DNA of 64,000 bases from contig NZ_JARJEF010000004.1 of assembly GCF_029697505.1 (NCBI RefSeq), forward strand, positions 62,001 through 126,000, in the 5' to 3' direction. The DNA is from Pseudophaeobacter profundi (GTDB lineage Bacteria > Pseudomonadota > Alphaproteobacteria > Rhodobacterales > Rhodobacteraceae). A program made the position numbers and the translations under genes. The notes beneath the pieces are model-generated. The model was not told where the DNA came from and did no database searches. It worked only from the letters and a program-made list of their open reading frames with translations. This document shows positions 16,021-25,181 of the stretch, in pieces (the stretch's first letter is position 1; every line of letters begins with the position of its first letter).

Positions 16021-16110
16021 TCCTTCCATGTTCATTTGGCCCCAAATATCCCGGGGGTGCCGGTGCTCAGCACCGGCGGGGGCTGGCCCCCTTTCTGCGC
16101 AGCCTGTTTT
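16021..16110. repeat. GC-rich hairpin intergenic element
   Basis: Between the GntR gene and tmRNA lies CCAAATATCCCGGGGGTG followed by a perfect 8-bp hairpin, GCCGGTGC-TCA-GCACCGGC (16059-16077), and then GGGGGCTGGCCCCC with TTTCT behind it. This layout is reminiscent of short intergenic hairpin units scattered in Rhodobacteraceae genomes and may also end transcription from the regulator gene. I cannot see other full copies in the window. Confidence 0.45.
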
Positions 16111-16189
16111 TGCTGCAGACAGAAAACCGCAACCGCAAACAAAAAAATGAAGCATCCCCACTTCAAATCCCCCCGGTATTCGCCTATAT

Positions 16190-16520
16190 CTTGGGTGTTC
16201 CTTCGGGAACTATGGACATAAATGCGCTCGTAATACACGGATCGGACCCGGGGGCGGTACCCGGCGACTCCACCAAACATGCTTCATTTGGGCATCATGG
16301 GGTCGAAACAGGATCGACGGACGTCTAAAGGGGTTAGCTTTGTCTCGGCTGTCTGCCACCGTTATCGGCGAAAACTGTACAATTGCAAATGACAATCGTG
16401 CTCCGGTAGCCCTGGCTGCGTAAGCAGTTCGGAAAACCGAAAATTAAGTCCTTATGCCTAGCAGCGTAAGGCGGGGTTCGCAGGTACCTGGCAACAGAAA
16501 CCTGCACTTCTCCCCCCCAA
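16190..16520 (+). ncRNA. ssrA: Two-piece (circularly permuted) tmRNA
   Basis: The acceptor piece lies first: a GTTCC-TTCG-GGAAC hairpin at 16197-16210, then a T-arm near 16246-16263 and the 3' end CGACTCC-A-CCA finishing at 16275. After a 23-nt spacer (16276-16298) the coding piece begins GGGGTCG at 16299, which pairs with CGACTCC over seven bases to form the acceptor stem. The tag frame starts at GCA 16385 and reads ANDNRAPVALAA followed by TAA at 16421-16423. A hairpin GCAGGT...ACCTGC lies near the 3' side. Outer ends are approximate. It rescues stalled ribosomes; its tag partner gene sspB is nearby. Confidence 0.93.
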
Positions 16521-16670
16521 AAAAAACGCCCCATAAAATCGCAAAATCAGGCTGTGCCCTCGGCTCTTGCTTGGCCTGCCCCCTTGGGTTCAGACCGTGA
16601 CAGGCTTTGGGCTGGACTTGGCGGCAGCGATGTTCTTTACCCGAACGCGATGATCACTGGGGCAAAACGC

Positions 16671-17951
16671 ATGACAACAGTATCTTGGGGCGAGATGTGG
16701 CGGGTTTTTGGCCGGATCGGCTTGCTGAGCTTTGGTGGCCCGGCCGCCCAGATCGCGGTGATGCATCGAGAGCTGGTCGAAGAACGCCCCTGGCTGGACG
16801 AAGACAGCTTTCTGCGCGGGCTGTCCTTTTGCATGTTGCTGCCCGGCCCCGAAGCAATGCAGCTGTGTACCTATACGGGCTGGCGGTTGCGCGGCACGGT
16901 CGGCGGGCTGTTGGCCGGGCTCTTGTTTGTTCTGCCCGGTGCCTGTGTCATTGCGTTATTGGTCTGGCTCTACGCTCAATTTGGCAGTGTCCCCGGTGTG
17001 CAGGCCGCCTTTCTTGGCATCAAGGCCGCAGTTGTGGTCATCGTCTTGCAAGCACTGTGGAGATTGAGCCATAAGGCCCTGAAACGGCAGCAGGATTGGT
17101 GGCTGGCCGGATTGGGCTTTATCGCGCTCTTTGCCTTTGGCCTCCCTTTTCCAGTGGTGATCCTTACCGCCGCAGTCTGGGGGCTGTGCCGCCCGGCCCC
17201 GCCCTTTTCTGCCCCGCTTGCTGCGCGCCACAACACAACCAGCCAAAGCCTGCATAGCCTGGTGATTTGGGGCACGCTTTGGCTGCTGCCGCTGGTGCTG
17301 CTTAGCCTTGCAGGCGCAGAGTTCCTTGCCGGGATCGGCTGGTTCTTCGCCAAGCTCGCCGTGGTCAGTTTTGGCGGCGCTTACGCGGTGCTCGCCTATA
17401 TGAGCCAAGCGGTAGTGCAACAACATCACTGGATCAGCGCCGGTGAGATGATCGATGCCCTGGGTCTGGCAGAGACCACGCCAGGACCGCTGATCCTGGT
17501 CACCCAGTTTGTCGCCATGCTGGCCGGTTTGAAACAGGGCGGCGTCGGGCTCTATCTCGCCACGGGGGTCACTGCACTTTGGGCAACCTTCATGCCGTGT
17601 TTCCTGTGGATTTTTGCCGCAGCGCCGCATCTGGAACGCCTCGCCGCGCAACCACGGCTGGCCTCGGCGTTGAAATCCATCACCGCCGTGGTCACCGGAG
17701 TGATCTTCAATCTGATGATCTGGTTCACCCTGCATGTGCTGTTCCGGCAGGTCGGAGTGCTGGACTTCGGCCCGTTTGCCATGCCTTGGCCCAGCCTGCA
17801 CAGCTGGGATCCGGCGGCGGCATTTCTGGTTCTGATTGCGCCACCCCTGGCCTATTTGCTCAAGGGGCGACTGTTCTGGCTCTTGCTGATCATGGCTGGC
17901 CTCGGCCTCTTGGTGCACGCCGCCAGCCAGGGTCTGGCCGTGCTTGGCTGA
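16671..17951 (+). CDS. chrA: Chromate efflux transporter ChrA
   Basis: A 426-residue polytopic membrane protein with two homologous CHR halves. The first shows LLSFGGPAAQIAVMHRE and WLDEDSFLRG, followed by LLPGPEAMQL; the second shows VSFGGAYAVLAYMSQ, WISAGEMIDALGLAE and TPGPLILVTQFV. About ten hydrophobic helices are visible. The family exports chromate, usually by proton antiport. The start is uncertain: Met at 16671 matches the usual length, while in-frame Met at 16650 or GTG at 16554 would lengthen the N terminus. No strong ribosome-binding site decides this. Confidence 0.9.
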   Translation: MTTVSWGEMWRVFGRIGLLSFGGPAAQIAVMHRELVEERPWLDEDSFLRGLSFCMLLPGPEAMQLCTYTGWRLRGTVGGLLAGLLFVLPGACVIALLVWLYAQFGSVPGVQAAFLGIKAAVVVIVLQALWRLSHKALKRQQDWWLAGLGFIALFAFGLPFPVVILTAAVWGLCRPAPPFSAPLAARHNTTSQSLHSLVIWGTLWLLPLVLLSLAGAEFLAGIGWFFAKLAVVSFGGAYAVLAYMSQAVVQQHHWISAGEMIDALGLAETTPGPLILVTQFVAMLAGLKQGGVGLYLATGVTALWATFMPCFLWIFAAAPHLERLAAQPRLASALKSITAVVTGVIFNLMIWFTLHVLFRQVGVLDFGPFAMPWPSLHSWDPAAAFLVLIAPPLAYLLKGRLFWLLLIMAGLGLLVHAASQGLAVLG

Positions 17952-18101
17952 TGGCAATATGGGGCCGCGGGTCGACAAGGAAATTCCAGGCCGGAAACGC
18001 CTGCTAGGCCCCCCAAAATATTTACAAAACTAGTAGGGCTGCTCTTTAATTTCTGCTAGAATTCACTATGCTGATGCAGCAATTTAATAAGGGTGGCTTT
18101 C

Positions 18102-18572
18102 ATGTCGCGTGAAATCGACTACGGAAATCTGATGCACACCGCCATGCGCGGCCTCATTCGCACCGTCCTGCAGGATGTGGCGGACAAAGGCTTGCCAGGC
18201 AGCCATCACTTCTTCATCACCTTTGACACCACCCATCCAGACGCCCAACTGGCGGATTGGCTGCGTGATCGCTACCCCGGTGAAATGACCGTGGTGATGC
18301 AGCATTGGTATGACAACCTTGAAGTTGGGGAAGATGGTTTCGGCATCACCCTCAACTTTGGCGATGCGCCAGAGCCGCTTTATATTCCCTATGACTCGAT
18401 CGCGACCTTTGTTGATCCATCTGTGGAATTCGGGCTTCGTTTTGAATCTGCCGAAGATCACGACGATGACGATGACGACCCTCTGGATGAAACCGGCGAG
18501 GATCACGACGACGAGCCCCCCACCTCAACTGACGGGGAAGTGGTATCCTTGGACAGTTTTCGCAAAAACTAG
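18102..18572 (+). CDS. sspB: SspB, ClpXP adaptor for tmRNA-tagged proteins
   Basis: A 156-residue adaptor that delivers ssrA-tagged substrates to ClpXP. The N-terminal substrate-binding domain runs to about residue 110 (MSREIDYGNLMHTAMRGL, HHFFITFDT, MTVVMQHWYDNL, LYIPYDSI). A very acidic flexible linker (EDHDDDDDDP) follows, and the extreme C terminus EVVSLDSFRKN is the ClpX-docking tail of the alphaproteobacterial SspB type. The ATG at 18102 is used; an upstream in-frame GTG would add only three residues. The gene lies 1.6 kb from ssrA, with chrA between them. Confidence 0.95.
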   Translation: MSREIDYGNLMHTAMRGLIRTVLQDVADKGLPGSHHFFITFDTTHPDAQLADWLRDRYPGEMTVVMQHWYDNLEVGEDGFGITLNFGDAPEPLYIPYDSIATFVDPSVEFGLRFESAEDHDDDDDDPLDETGEDHDDEPPTSTDGEVVSLDSFRKN

Positions 18573-18591
18573 CCCCCGTGGTCGAGGGGGC
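18572..18591 (-). terminator. Possible terminator hairpin after sspB
   Basis: GCCCCC and GGGGGC pair over six bases around an eight-base loop right at the sspB stop. Only on the minus strand does a T-run (TAGTTTTTG) follow, so it would end transcripts coming leftward from the exported-protein gene at 18786. It could work in both directions weakly. Confidence 0.35.
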
Positions 18592-18785
18592 GCGCTATAG
18601 GCTGATATCACAGGGCGCAATCACGTCGGCTTGCGCCCGCGGACTGCAGCCATGCCCCCATGATACAGACCAATTGCGCAGGCGATGCCCCACGTGCCAG
18701 TAAACCATGCCTGGAATGCATCGCTTATATTTTCCGGAAAGCCGCTTTCTATCGTCAAGCAGCGCCCCAACATGGGGTCAGCGAC

Positions 18786-19370
18786 CTATTGGCGCAGCAA
18801 ATCAACCTCGATCTGACGCAGAGCCACCCCATTGCGATGCGACCGGAACACCAGATGCAATCCAGTCTCTGTAAGACTACGATCATATTGCTGGATCTCG
18901 TAGTCGCCATTGGGATGGATGAACATGGAAAACACCGTCAGTACATCCCCTGTCAGGCGGGCCCAGACATAGGGGCGCCCCTTCATCGGGTCATGCTGCT
19001 CTGAATGGCCAAAAAGGTCGCGCTGCATCGCAGCGGCGAAGATCCCTGCGCGATCACTTGGCAGAAAGGAGACGTCATAGGATTTCACCTTGCGCCGCCC
19101 GTCTTCCTGTTCGCTGGCGGTTGTCCACCGAACAGAAAATCCCTTGCCAGATTCTGCGATTTCAACGCTGATGTCGCGCTCAATCTCTTCACCCGCTGCG
19201 GTTTCAAACGTCGCCTTGCCGCCGTAGCGGCCAAAAAAGTCCTCGATCTCATGCGCTGAGAGCGGCGTTGCCAGCAGCAGGACAATAGCGACAATCCAGG
19301 CCAGAAACCGCCCTAGGGGGCCAGTCACAGCGCGCGCCGGTTCGGACAGCAGCCCTGATCCGGCATGCAT
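18786..19370 (-). CDS. Hypothetical exported protein
   Basis: About 194 residues from the ATG at 19370, which gives an N-terminal signal-like segment (FLAWIVAIVLLLATPLSAH) with a likely signal peptidase cut after SAHE or nearby. The mature part has alternating beta-strand-like patterns (GKATFETAAGEEIER, VWARLTGDVLTVFS) and ends DLLRQ. I recognise no family motif. A longer frame to 19709 is open but overlaps the fumC promoter area and start. The ribosome-binding site is weak. It diverges from fumC. Function unknown, probably periplasmic. Confidence 0.65.
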   Translation of the reverse strand: MHAGSGLLSEPARAVTGPLGRFLAWIVAIVLLLATPLSAHEIEDFFGRYGGKATFETAAGEEIERDISVEIAESGKGFSVRWTTASEQEDGRRKVKSYDVSFLPSDRAGIFAAAMQRDLFGHSEQHDPMKGRPYVWARLTGDVLTVFSMFIHPNGDYEIQQYDRSLTETGLHLVFRSHRNGVALRQIEVDLLRQ

Positions 19371-19650
19371 CGGAGGGTTGGATACAATGGTATTTCTCAC
19401 ATCGGCCCCCTGTTTCAAACATACGCAGCTATGTGCCACCAGTGTATAGATCTGCGGCGATCTGGCAATGACCGCAAACAGACAAGACGCCGCACCGGCA
19501 AAACTGGGCGCATTTTTTCTGTTCCCCTGCCGATGATTGGCTATGATGCGCGCAACTGGCCAATTGCGTCGCGCCGATGCAGAGGATAAATGGCATGCAA
19601 CCGCATACCAGACCAAGTTTAGACTGCATATAGACTGAGAGAGAGACAAG

Positions 19651-21045
19651 ATGTCCGATACCCGTACCGAAACCGACAGCTTTGGCCCACTAGAAGTCCC
19701 TACAGACAAATATTGGGGTGCTCAGACCCAACGCTCTATCATGAATTTCCCCATCGGCTGGGAAAAGCAGCCCACCGCCATCGTGCGGGCGCTGGGGGTG
19801 ATCAAGCAGGCCTGTGCCATGGCCAACAAGGCCTCTGGCAAGATGGAGCCACGCATCGCCGATGCGGTCATTGCTGCCGCCGGCGAAGTCATCGAAGGCA
19901 AGTTTGACGATAACTTCCCGCTGGTGGTCTGGCAAACCGGCTCTGGCACCCAGTCCAACATGAACTCCAACGAGGTGATCGCCAACCGCGCCATCGAAAT
20001 GCTGGGCGGCGTCATCGGATCCAAGGACCCCGTCCACCCCAATGACCACTGCAACATGGGGCAATCCTCAAACGACACCTTCCCCACGGCCATGCATATT
20101 GCCACCGCCATGTCGGTGCGGGACGTGCTGCTGCCCGGTCTGGAGAAACTCGCCAAGGGTCTGGAAGCCAAATCCGAAGAGTTCAAGGACATCATCAAGA
20201 TCGGCCGCACCCATACCCAGGATGCCACACCGCTGACACTGGGCCAGGAATTCGGCGGCTATGCCCACCAGATCCGTCAGGGTATTGCCCGCGTAGAGCT
20301 GGCCATGCCCGGCATCTATGAACTGGCACAGGGCGGCACCGCCGTTGGTACCGGGTTGAACACCCAGAAAGGCTGGAGCGAGACCGTTGCGGCCAATATG
20401 GCCGAAATCACCGATCTGCCCTTTGTCACCGCCCCCAACAAGTTTGAGGCCCTGGCAGCCCATGATGCCATGGTGTTCCTGTCGGGTGCCCTCGCGACCA
20501 TCGCGGGCAGCTGCTACAAGATCGCCAGCGACATCCGCTTCCTCGGCTCCGGCCCCCGCTCTGGCCTGGGAGAGCTGATCCTGCCCGAGAATGAGCCTGG
20601 CTCTTCGATCATGCCCGGCAAGGTGAACCCAACCCAGGCCGAGGCGCTGACGCAGGTGGCTGCCCATGTCATGGGCAATGACGCCGCGATCAAATTTGCC
20701 GGCAGCCAGGGCCATTTTGAGCTGAACGTCTATAACCCGATGATGTCCTACAACCTGTTGCAGTCGATCCAGCTCTTGGGTGATGCCACCGACAGCTTTA
20801 CCGAACGGATGCTCAACGGCATTCAGGCCAATGAGCCACGCATTGAAAAGCTGATGAAGGAAAGCCTGATGCTGGTGACCGCCCTGGCGCCAACCATCGG
20901 CTATGACAATGCCACCAAGGTCGCCAAGACAGCGCATAAGAATGGCACCACCCTAAAAGAAGAGGCCATCGCACTTGGCTTTGTGGATGAGGCGACGTTT
21001 GATGCGGTTGTGCGCCCCGAGCAGATGATCGGTCCCAAGGACTGA
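19651..21045 (+). CDS. fumC: Class II fumarate hydratase
   Basis: A 464-residue TCA-cycle enzyme that interconverts fumarate and malate without an iron-sulfur cluster. Clear signatures: [12 protein letters not shown] at the start, [29 protein letters not shown] with the catalytic His, and [17 protein letters not shown], the fumarase/aspartase signature loop. Length equals the family norm. The ATG follows GAGAGAGACAAG. Its stop overlaps the start of a DUF4169 gene (TGATG), so three genes appear to be co-translated. Confidence 0.97.
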   Translation: MSDTRTETDSFGPLEVPTDKYWGAQTQRSIMNFPIGWEKQPTAIVRALGVIKQACAMANKASGKMEPRIADAVIAAAGEVIEGKFDDNFPLVVWQTGSGTQSNMNSNEVIANRAIEMLGGVIGSKDPVHPNDHCNMGQSSNDTFPTAMHIATAMSVRDVLLPGLEKLAKGLEAKSEEFKDIIKIGRTHTQDATPLTLGQEFGGYAHQIRQGIARVELAMPGIYELAQGGTAVGTGLNTQKGWSETVAANMAEITDLPFVTAPNKFEALAAHDAMVFLSGALATIAGSCYKIASDIRFLGSGPRSGLGELILPENEPGSSIMPGKVNPTQAEALTQVAAHVMGNDAAIKFAGSQGHFELNVYNPMMSYNLLQSIQLLGDATDSFTERMLNGIQANEPRIEKLMKESLMLVTALAPTIGYDNATKVAKTAHKNGTTLKEEAIALGFVDEATFDAVVRPEQMIGPKD

Positions 21046-21221
21046 TGGGTAAGCCGGTCAATCTGAACCGGTTTCGAAAGACACAGGCGCGGGCCAAGGA
21101 CAAGGCCCGCGCTGACCGGAATGCTGTCAAATTTGGCCGCAGTAAATCAGAAAAAGAGCTTGAAAAAGCCCGCAGCCAAAAGGCCAGCCGCGATCTTGAC
21201 GGCCACAAGGGCGAAGAATGA
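21045..21221 (+). CDS. DUF4169 family small basic protein
   Basis: A 58-residue, strongly basic protein beginning [20 protein letters not shown] and rich in Lys, Arg and Ala, the pattern of the DUF4169 family found next to fumC in Rhodobacteraceae. It starts on the last base of the fumC stop codon and its own stop overlaps the start of the ribbon-helix-helix gene by four bases. The function is unknown; the basic helix could bind nucleic acid, which is only a guess. Confidence 0.8.
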   Translation: MGKPVNLNRFRKTQARAKDKARADRNAVKFGRSKSEKELEKARSQKASRDLDGHKGEE

Positions 21222-21451
21222 ACAGCCGCCCGCGCAAGCATTCGTTGACCCTGCGCGGTCATCGCACCTCTGTCTCGCTGGAAGATCCGTTTTGGCTGGC
21301 CTTTCGCCAGATTGCCGACAGAACCAAGCGCCCGATCAACGAACTGGCTGCCGAGATCGACGAAAAGCGCGGTGCCGATTGCGGCTTGGCCTCGGCCATT
21401 CGCCTGTTTGTGCTAGGTGATCTGCAGGCGCAGCTATCAGATCAAGACTGA
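21218..21451 (+). CDS. Ribbon-helix-helix domain protein
   Basis: A 77-residue protein with the RHH_4-like pattern: LTLRGHRTSVSLEDPFWLAF, then a helical part IADRTKRPINELAAEID and a short C-terminal helix ending LFVLGDLQAQL. The short beta strand RTSVSLE would pair in a dimer for DNA contact. It is the third gene of a tightly overlapping fumC unit. DNA targets are unknown. Its 3' end overlaps the convergent P450 gene by ten bases. Confidence 0.8.
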   Translation: MNSRPRKHSLTLRGHRTSVSLEDPFWLAFRQIADRTKRPINELAAEIDEKRGADCGLASAIRLFVLGDLQAQLSDQD

Positions 21452-22872
21452 TCAGCGCCGTGGCGCGGGGTGATCTGCAGCCAGATCCCATTTCTGGAGC
21501 GCACCGTAAGATGTGCCACCGGCACTGGCGCCTTTTCGGCACTGCAGCTAAGCTTGAAATCACGCAGGATCATCGACAGGATCAGCGGGCCTTCGACCAT
21601 GGCAAAGCCCGCCCCCGGACAGACCCGCGCGCCGCTTGAAAACGGAATATAGGCCTCACGCTGGCATTTCTTGCCATTTTCACTGTGCCACCGGGTCGGA
21701 TCAAAACCATCCGGGTTGTCCCAAAGTCGGGTATGACGATGCAGATGCCAGGGGCTTAGGACAATCTGCGCGCCCTTTGGGACGCTGCGATTGCGAAAAG
21801 TGACCGGGCAGCTGGCCTCGCGCACCATCATCGGCACTGGCGGATACAGCCGCAGCGCCTCGCGGAACACGTCCCGCGACAGGCGCAGTTTCGATACGGC
21901 GGCAAAGCCCGGATCCTCCAGAACGGCGGCCTCTTGCGCCAATTTCTCTTGCCAATCAGGATAGAGCGCCATCAGGTAGAGCGTCCAGGCCAGGGCCGAG
22001 GCGCTGGTCTCGTGCCCTGCAAGGAAAAAGATCGCAACCTGATCGACCATTTCAGCGGTGTCAAAGCGTTCTGCGGTTTTGGGGTCGCTGGTGGTCATGA
22101 TCTTGGTCGCAAGATCCTGCGGCGCATCCCCCCGCGCAATTGCCGCCATGCGCTGCTGCGTCAGTTCAGTGATCAGGGCACGGATCTTATCGGCACTGGC
22201 ACGGGTGTCGGGGCGAAAGAAGCGCGGCATCCATTTTGGCAGCGGCACAAAGGCCGCAAGGTTCAGCAGCGGCTGGCTGCGCTGATAGGCGCGAAATCGG
22301 TCAAAGACCTCACTTGCCACGGTATTTTCAATCGGAATGGAAAACAGGGTGCGAAAGATAACATCCGCGGCCACATGGCTGGTGACTTCTTCGACTTCGA
22401 CCTCATCGCCCTGCCCTAGCTGCTGATGCAGCCGCTCTACCGCAGCCTCTGCCGCCGCGCGCATCGCCGGATAGGTCTCTTTCAGGCGACCACCTTCAAA
22501 GGCCGGATCAATGATGCGGCGCTGCCGCTTCCAGGTATCGCCATTGGTCAGGAACACCGAATCCCCCAGCAGCGGCTTCAGCCCTTCGGCGATGCGATCC
22601 GATTTGGGAAAGTTATCAGCCTCGTCCTTCAGCACCCGTTTGATCAGATCGGGCTGATTGATCAGGAAAGAGCGAAAACTCGGGGCGCGAAATTCCGCCA
22701 TCCAGGCCCGATAAAGCTTAGCCGGCTGCGCCGACAGGATGTCTTCGCGAAACAGCCGCAGATACCGCCAGAAAGAAACCTTGCTGGGGCGCGCCGGAGG
22801 TTTTGGCGGCTCTGGCCTTACGATGCGCTGCGGGGCCGACCGGTGCGACGACTGCGCCTTAGTATCTGTCAT
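21442..22872 (-). CDS. Cytochrome P450
   Basis: A 476-residue heme monooxygenase. The heme-thiolate loop FSSGARVCPGAG places the ligand Cys at about 418. The I-helix oxygen-activation motif AGHETSAS and the K-helix ExxR (FREALRLYPPV) are both intact, and the meander region WDNPDGFDPTRW follows. No reductase or ferredoxin domain is fused. The substrate is unknown; bacterial P450s of this soluble type act on lipids or secondary compounds. Its start overlaps the stop of a membrane hydrolase gene by four bases, so the two are co-translated. Confidence 0.93.
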   Translation of the reverse strand: MTDTKAQSSHRSAPQRIVRPEPPKPPARPSKVSFWRYLRLFREDILSAQPAKLYRAWMAEFRAPSFRSFLINQPDLIKRVLKDEADNFPKSDRIAEGLKPLLGDSVFLTNGDTWKRQRRIIDPAFEGGRLKETYPAMRAAAEAAVERLHQQLGQGDEVEVEEVTSHVAADVIFRTLFSIPIENTVASEVFDRFRAYQRSQPLLNLAAFVPLPKWMPRFFRPDTRASADKIRALITELTQQRMAAIARGDAPQDLATKIMTTSDPKTAERFDTAEMVDQVAIFFLAGHETSASALAWTLYLMALYPDWQEKLAQEAAVLEDPGFAAVSKLRLSRDVFREALRLYPPVPMMVREASCPVTFRNRSVPKGAQIVLSPWHLHRHTRLWDNPDGFDPTRWHSENGKKCQREAYIPFSSGARVCPGAGFAMVEGPLILSMILRDFKLSCSAEKAPVPVAHLTVRSRNGIWLQITPRHGADQS

Positions 22873-24209
22873 TCTAACTTCACCGAGGTGAATTTGGAGG
22901 CCGCCACATCAATGCGCGACATCGAAGCGCGCCGCCCTGCATAGCGTGCCCGCAGGGTCTGCGCCCCCGCCGTGACGCAGAAATAATCATAGTCGCCTGG
23001 CTGATCAAAGGCGCAAAGATACTGGAAATGCAGCCGAAAAAACCGCCACCGCAGCGCCGCCCACCGTGCAGGGCTGAGCGTCTGGGTAAAAGCCGCAGAA
23101 ATCACCAGCGGCCAGCGTTTTTCCGGCGGGGCGACACCGCTTACCGCAACCGGATCACAGAGAGCGAAGGCGCAACCATCCCCCGGTGCCGAGACATCAA
23201 TCCAAGCGATTTCCGCCCGCTGCGAAAGGTAGCGCAGATCCGCGCGCAACCGTTCTGCACACGGTAGAAAGGATACCATAGGCACCACCTGCCCAAGGGT
23301 CAGAAACCCGATTTCAGGCGCATCCGCAGGCAGGCCTTCGCGCAGGACATCGGCCAGCACCGAAATCCCCACATGGGCCCCGGATGAATGGCCCACCACC
23401 AGCAGCTCATCCATCGTGCCCTCGGCCAGTGCCCTTTGTATTTCCTGCTTAAAGACGGCGATACGCGCCTCCAGCGCTGGCGGGTTGGCCCCATGCGCAG
23501 CAGCCGAATAGGCGTAATCATGCATCAGATAATAGGCGAAGAACCTGCCATCCTGGACCTTGAACCATCTGAGCAGCGCCACCGAAGCCCAAAGGCCAAG
23601 CCCCCAGCCTGGCAGCGGCACCAGCCACCACAGCTGCGGCACAATCTGCGTCATCAGGGCCCTGCAGACCGCCGACACCGCGCCAAACAGGATCAATGCC
23701 AGCAGCGCCTGCAGCAGCAACATCCCTACAGGGTAAAGCGCTGCAATCACCGGCCCTTTGCGCAGCCACATCAGGCGGCGCAGCGTCCCCGAGGTGATAT
23801 AAATCCAGGCGGTACGCAGCAGTTGCACATAGGTCGCCGCGATAGAGGTCTCCATGCTCTCGCGCACAATATCGGACCAGACCAGCACGCTGAAATCTGT
23901 CTTTGTGTGCTGCCCATCAATGCAGGCCGAAACCTGCCAGCCATAGGGGCGGCCCTGCACGGCGGTGCCATGTTGCGCTGCGTCTTGGTCTGGGGTCTTG
24001 GGCTGTTGCCGCGCAATCGCGATGTCATAGCCACTGATCTTTGCCTGAGCGGCCGCTTCCTTGCGGTACAATTCGCGGTAACGACGCGGGTGAATGGGAT
24101 CATAGCCCGGAATGTAAAACACCCGGCGCATTCGGACCGGTGCCGCCTGCGCTGCGGCGCCATCGGCCTGCATCTCTTGCGATGTTGAAAATGCTGCGCT
24201 GCGCTCCAT
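22869..24209 (-). CDS. Membrane-anchored alpha/beta-hydrolase-like protein
   Basis: A 446-residue protein of no family I can name. An N-terminal strand (RRVFYIPGYDPIHPRRY) looks like an alpha/beta-hydrolase start. Two hydrophobic segments follow at about 153-183 and 190-215. The nucleophile elbow VVGHSSGAHVG puts Ser275 as the likely catalytic residue, and the DYDYFCV region near the end might hold a later core strand. It could be a lipase or esterase acting at the membrane. It is translationally coupled to the P450 gene, suggesting a joint role on one hydrophobic substrate. This is inference. Confidence 0.7.
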   Translation of the reverse strand: MERSAAFSTSQEMQADGAAAQAAPVRMRRVFYIPGYDPIHPRRYRELYRKEAAAQAKISGYDIAIARQQPKTPDQDAAQHGTAVQGRPYGWQVSACIDGQHTKTDFSVLVWSDIVRESMETSIAATYVQLLRTAWIYITSGTLRRLMWLRKGPVIAALYPVGMLLLQALLALILFGAVSAVCRALMTQIVPQLWWLVPLPGWGLGLWASVALLRWFKVQDGRFFAYYLMHDYAYSAAAHGANPPALEARIAVFKQEIQRALAEGTMDELLVVGHSSGAHVGISVLADVLREGLPADAPEIGFLTLGQVVPMVSFLPCAERLRADLRYLSQRAEIAWIDVSAPGDGCAFALCDPVAVSGVAPPEKRWPLVISAAFTQTLSPARWAALRWRFFRLHFQYLCAFDQPGDYDYFCVTAGAQTLRARYAGRRASMSRIDVAASKFTSVKLE

Positions 24210-24279
24210 GTCCCGGCCTCTTACCCTTGCGGTGCAAGCCTAGACCGGATTTTCGGCCAGAGTAAGGCGCGCGCCGCGG

Positions 24280-24306
24280 AAACGCCCCCCTTTTGCAGGG
24301 GCGCCC
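24280..24306 (-). terminator. Possible terminator downstream of ccdA
   Basis: On the minus strand GCGCCCC, a short loop TGCAAAA and GGGGGGCG can pair, followed by TTTCC. The T-run is short, so strength is doubtful. It lies 14 bases after the ccdA stop codon. Confidence 0.4.
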
Positions 24307-24319
24307 CCAATTCAGGCTG

Positions 24320-25072
24320 TTAGCCCAGTGTCGCCAGGAAAGGAAAGGCCTCCAGCAGCCACCAGGAAAAGGTCGAAAACAGCCCCGTCACCAGCATGAA
24401 GCCCACCAGCAGCAGCAGCGCCCCCATCAGCTTTTCAATCAGCCCCATATGGCGTTTCATCTTGGTCATAAGCACCATGGACCGGTTGAGGAAAATCGCC
24501 GCCAAGAGGAACGGCACCCCAAGACCAATGGCATAGACCCCAAGCAACACGGTGCCCCGGCTGACCGAGGCCTCAGAGGCGGCGAGAGACAAGATCGCGC
24601 CCAGTTGCGGCCCGATACAAGGGGTCCAGCCAAAGGCAAAGGCCAGCCCAAGGACATAGGCGCCCAGCACCGACCCGCCGGCCTGGCCGGTCTCCACCCT
24701 TGCTTCGCGGTCCAGGATAGTAATGCGAAACACCGACAGAAAATGCAGGCCAAAGATAATCACCACCACGCCAGAGGCCTTGGCAAAGAGTTCCTGATTC
24801 TGCAGCACAAAGGCGCCAAACAACGAGGCGGTGAAGCCCAGCAGCAAGAATACGGTCGACAGCCCCATGACAAAGAACAGGGCCGATAGGACCACCTTGC
24901 GGCGCGCAGCGGCAGTGCCCTGCATTTCGCCAATGGAAACGCCGCTCATATAAGCCAGATAGGGCGGTACGATCGGCAGCACACAGGGCGACAGAAAGCT
25001 GATAAGCCCCCCTAGCAGCGCAACAAACATGGCAGGCAACAGGCCTGCGTCGATGATCTCTATTCCAAACAT
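24320..25072 (-). CDS. ccdA: CcdA-type cytochrome c biogenesis protein
   Basis: A 250-residue six-helix membrane protein of the DsbD-core family that carries reducing power across the inner membrane for heme ligation and thioredoxin-like partners. The two reactive Cys motifs are visible: SPCVLPIVPPYLAYMSG in the first helix and FGWTPCIGPQLGAIL in the fourth. I chose the ATG at 25072 (MFGIEIIDAG), since the longer frame to 25138 adds a non-hydrophobic leader and lacks a better start. A TusA-type gene diverges from it. Confidence 0.93.
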   Translation of the reverse strand: MFGIEIIDAGLLPAMFVALLGGLISFLSPCVLPIVPPYLAYMSGVSIGEMQGTAAARRKVVLSALFFVMGLSTVFLLLGFTASLFGAFVLQNQELFAKASGVVVIIFGLHFLSVFRITILDREARVETGQAGGSVLGAYVLGLAFAFGWTPCIGPQLGAILSLAASEASVSRGTVLLGVYAIGLGVPFLLAAIFLNRSMVLMTKMKRHMGLIEKLMGALLLLVGFMLVTGLFSTFSWWLLEAFPFLATLG

Positions 25073-25181
25073 GTCATTCCCCGGAAACTGACCTTGCGCA
25101 CCCTTAGACCAGCCACGGGCAAAGGTCACGGGGCACAATGGTCACATCCCTGTGGACAGGCCGTGATTGGCAGATTATCTG

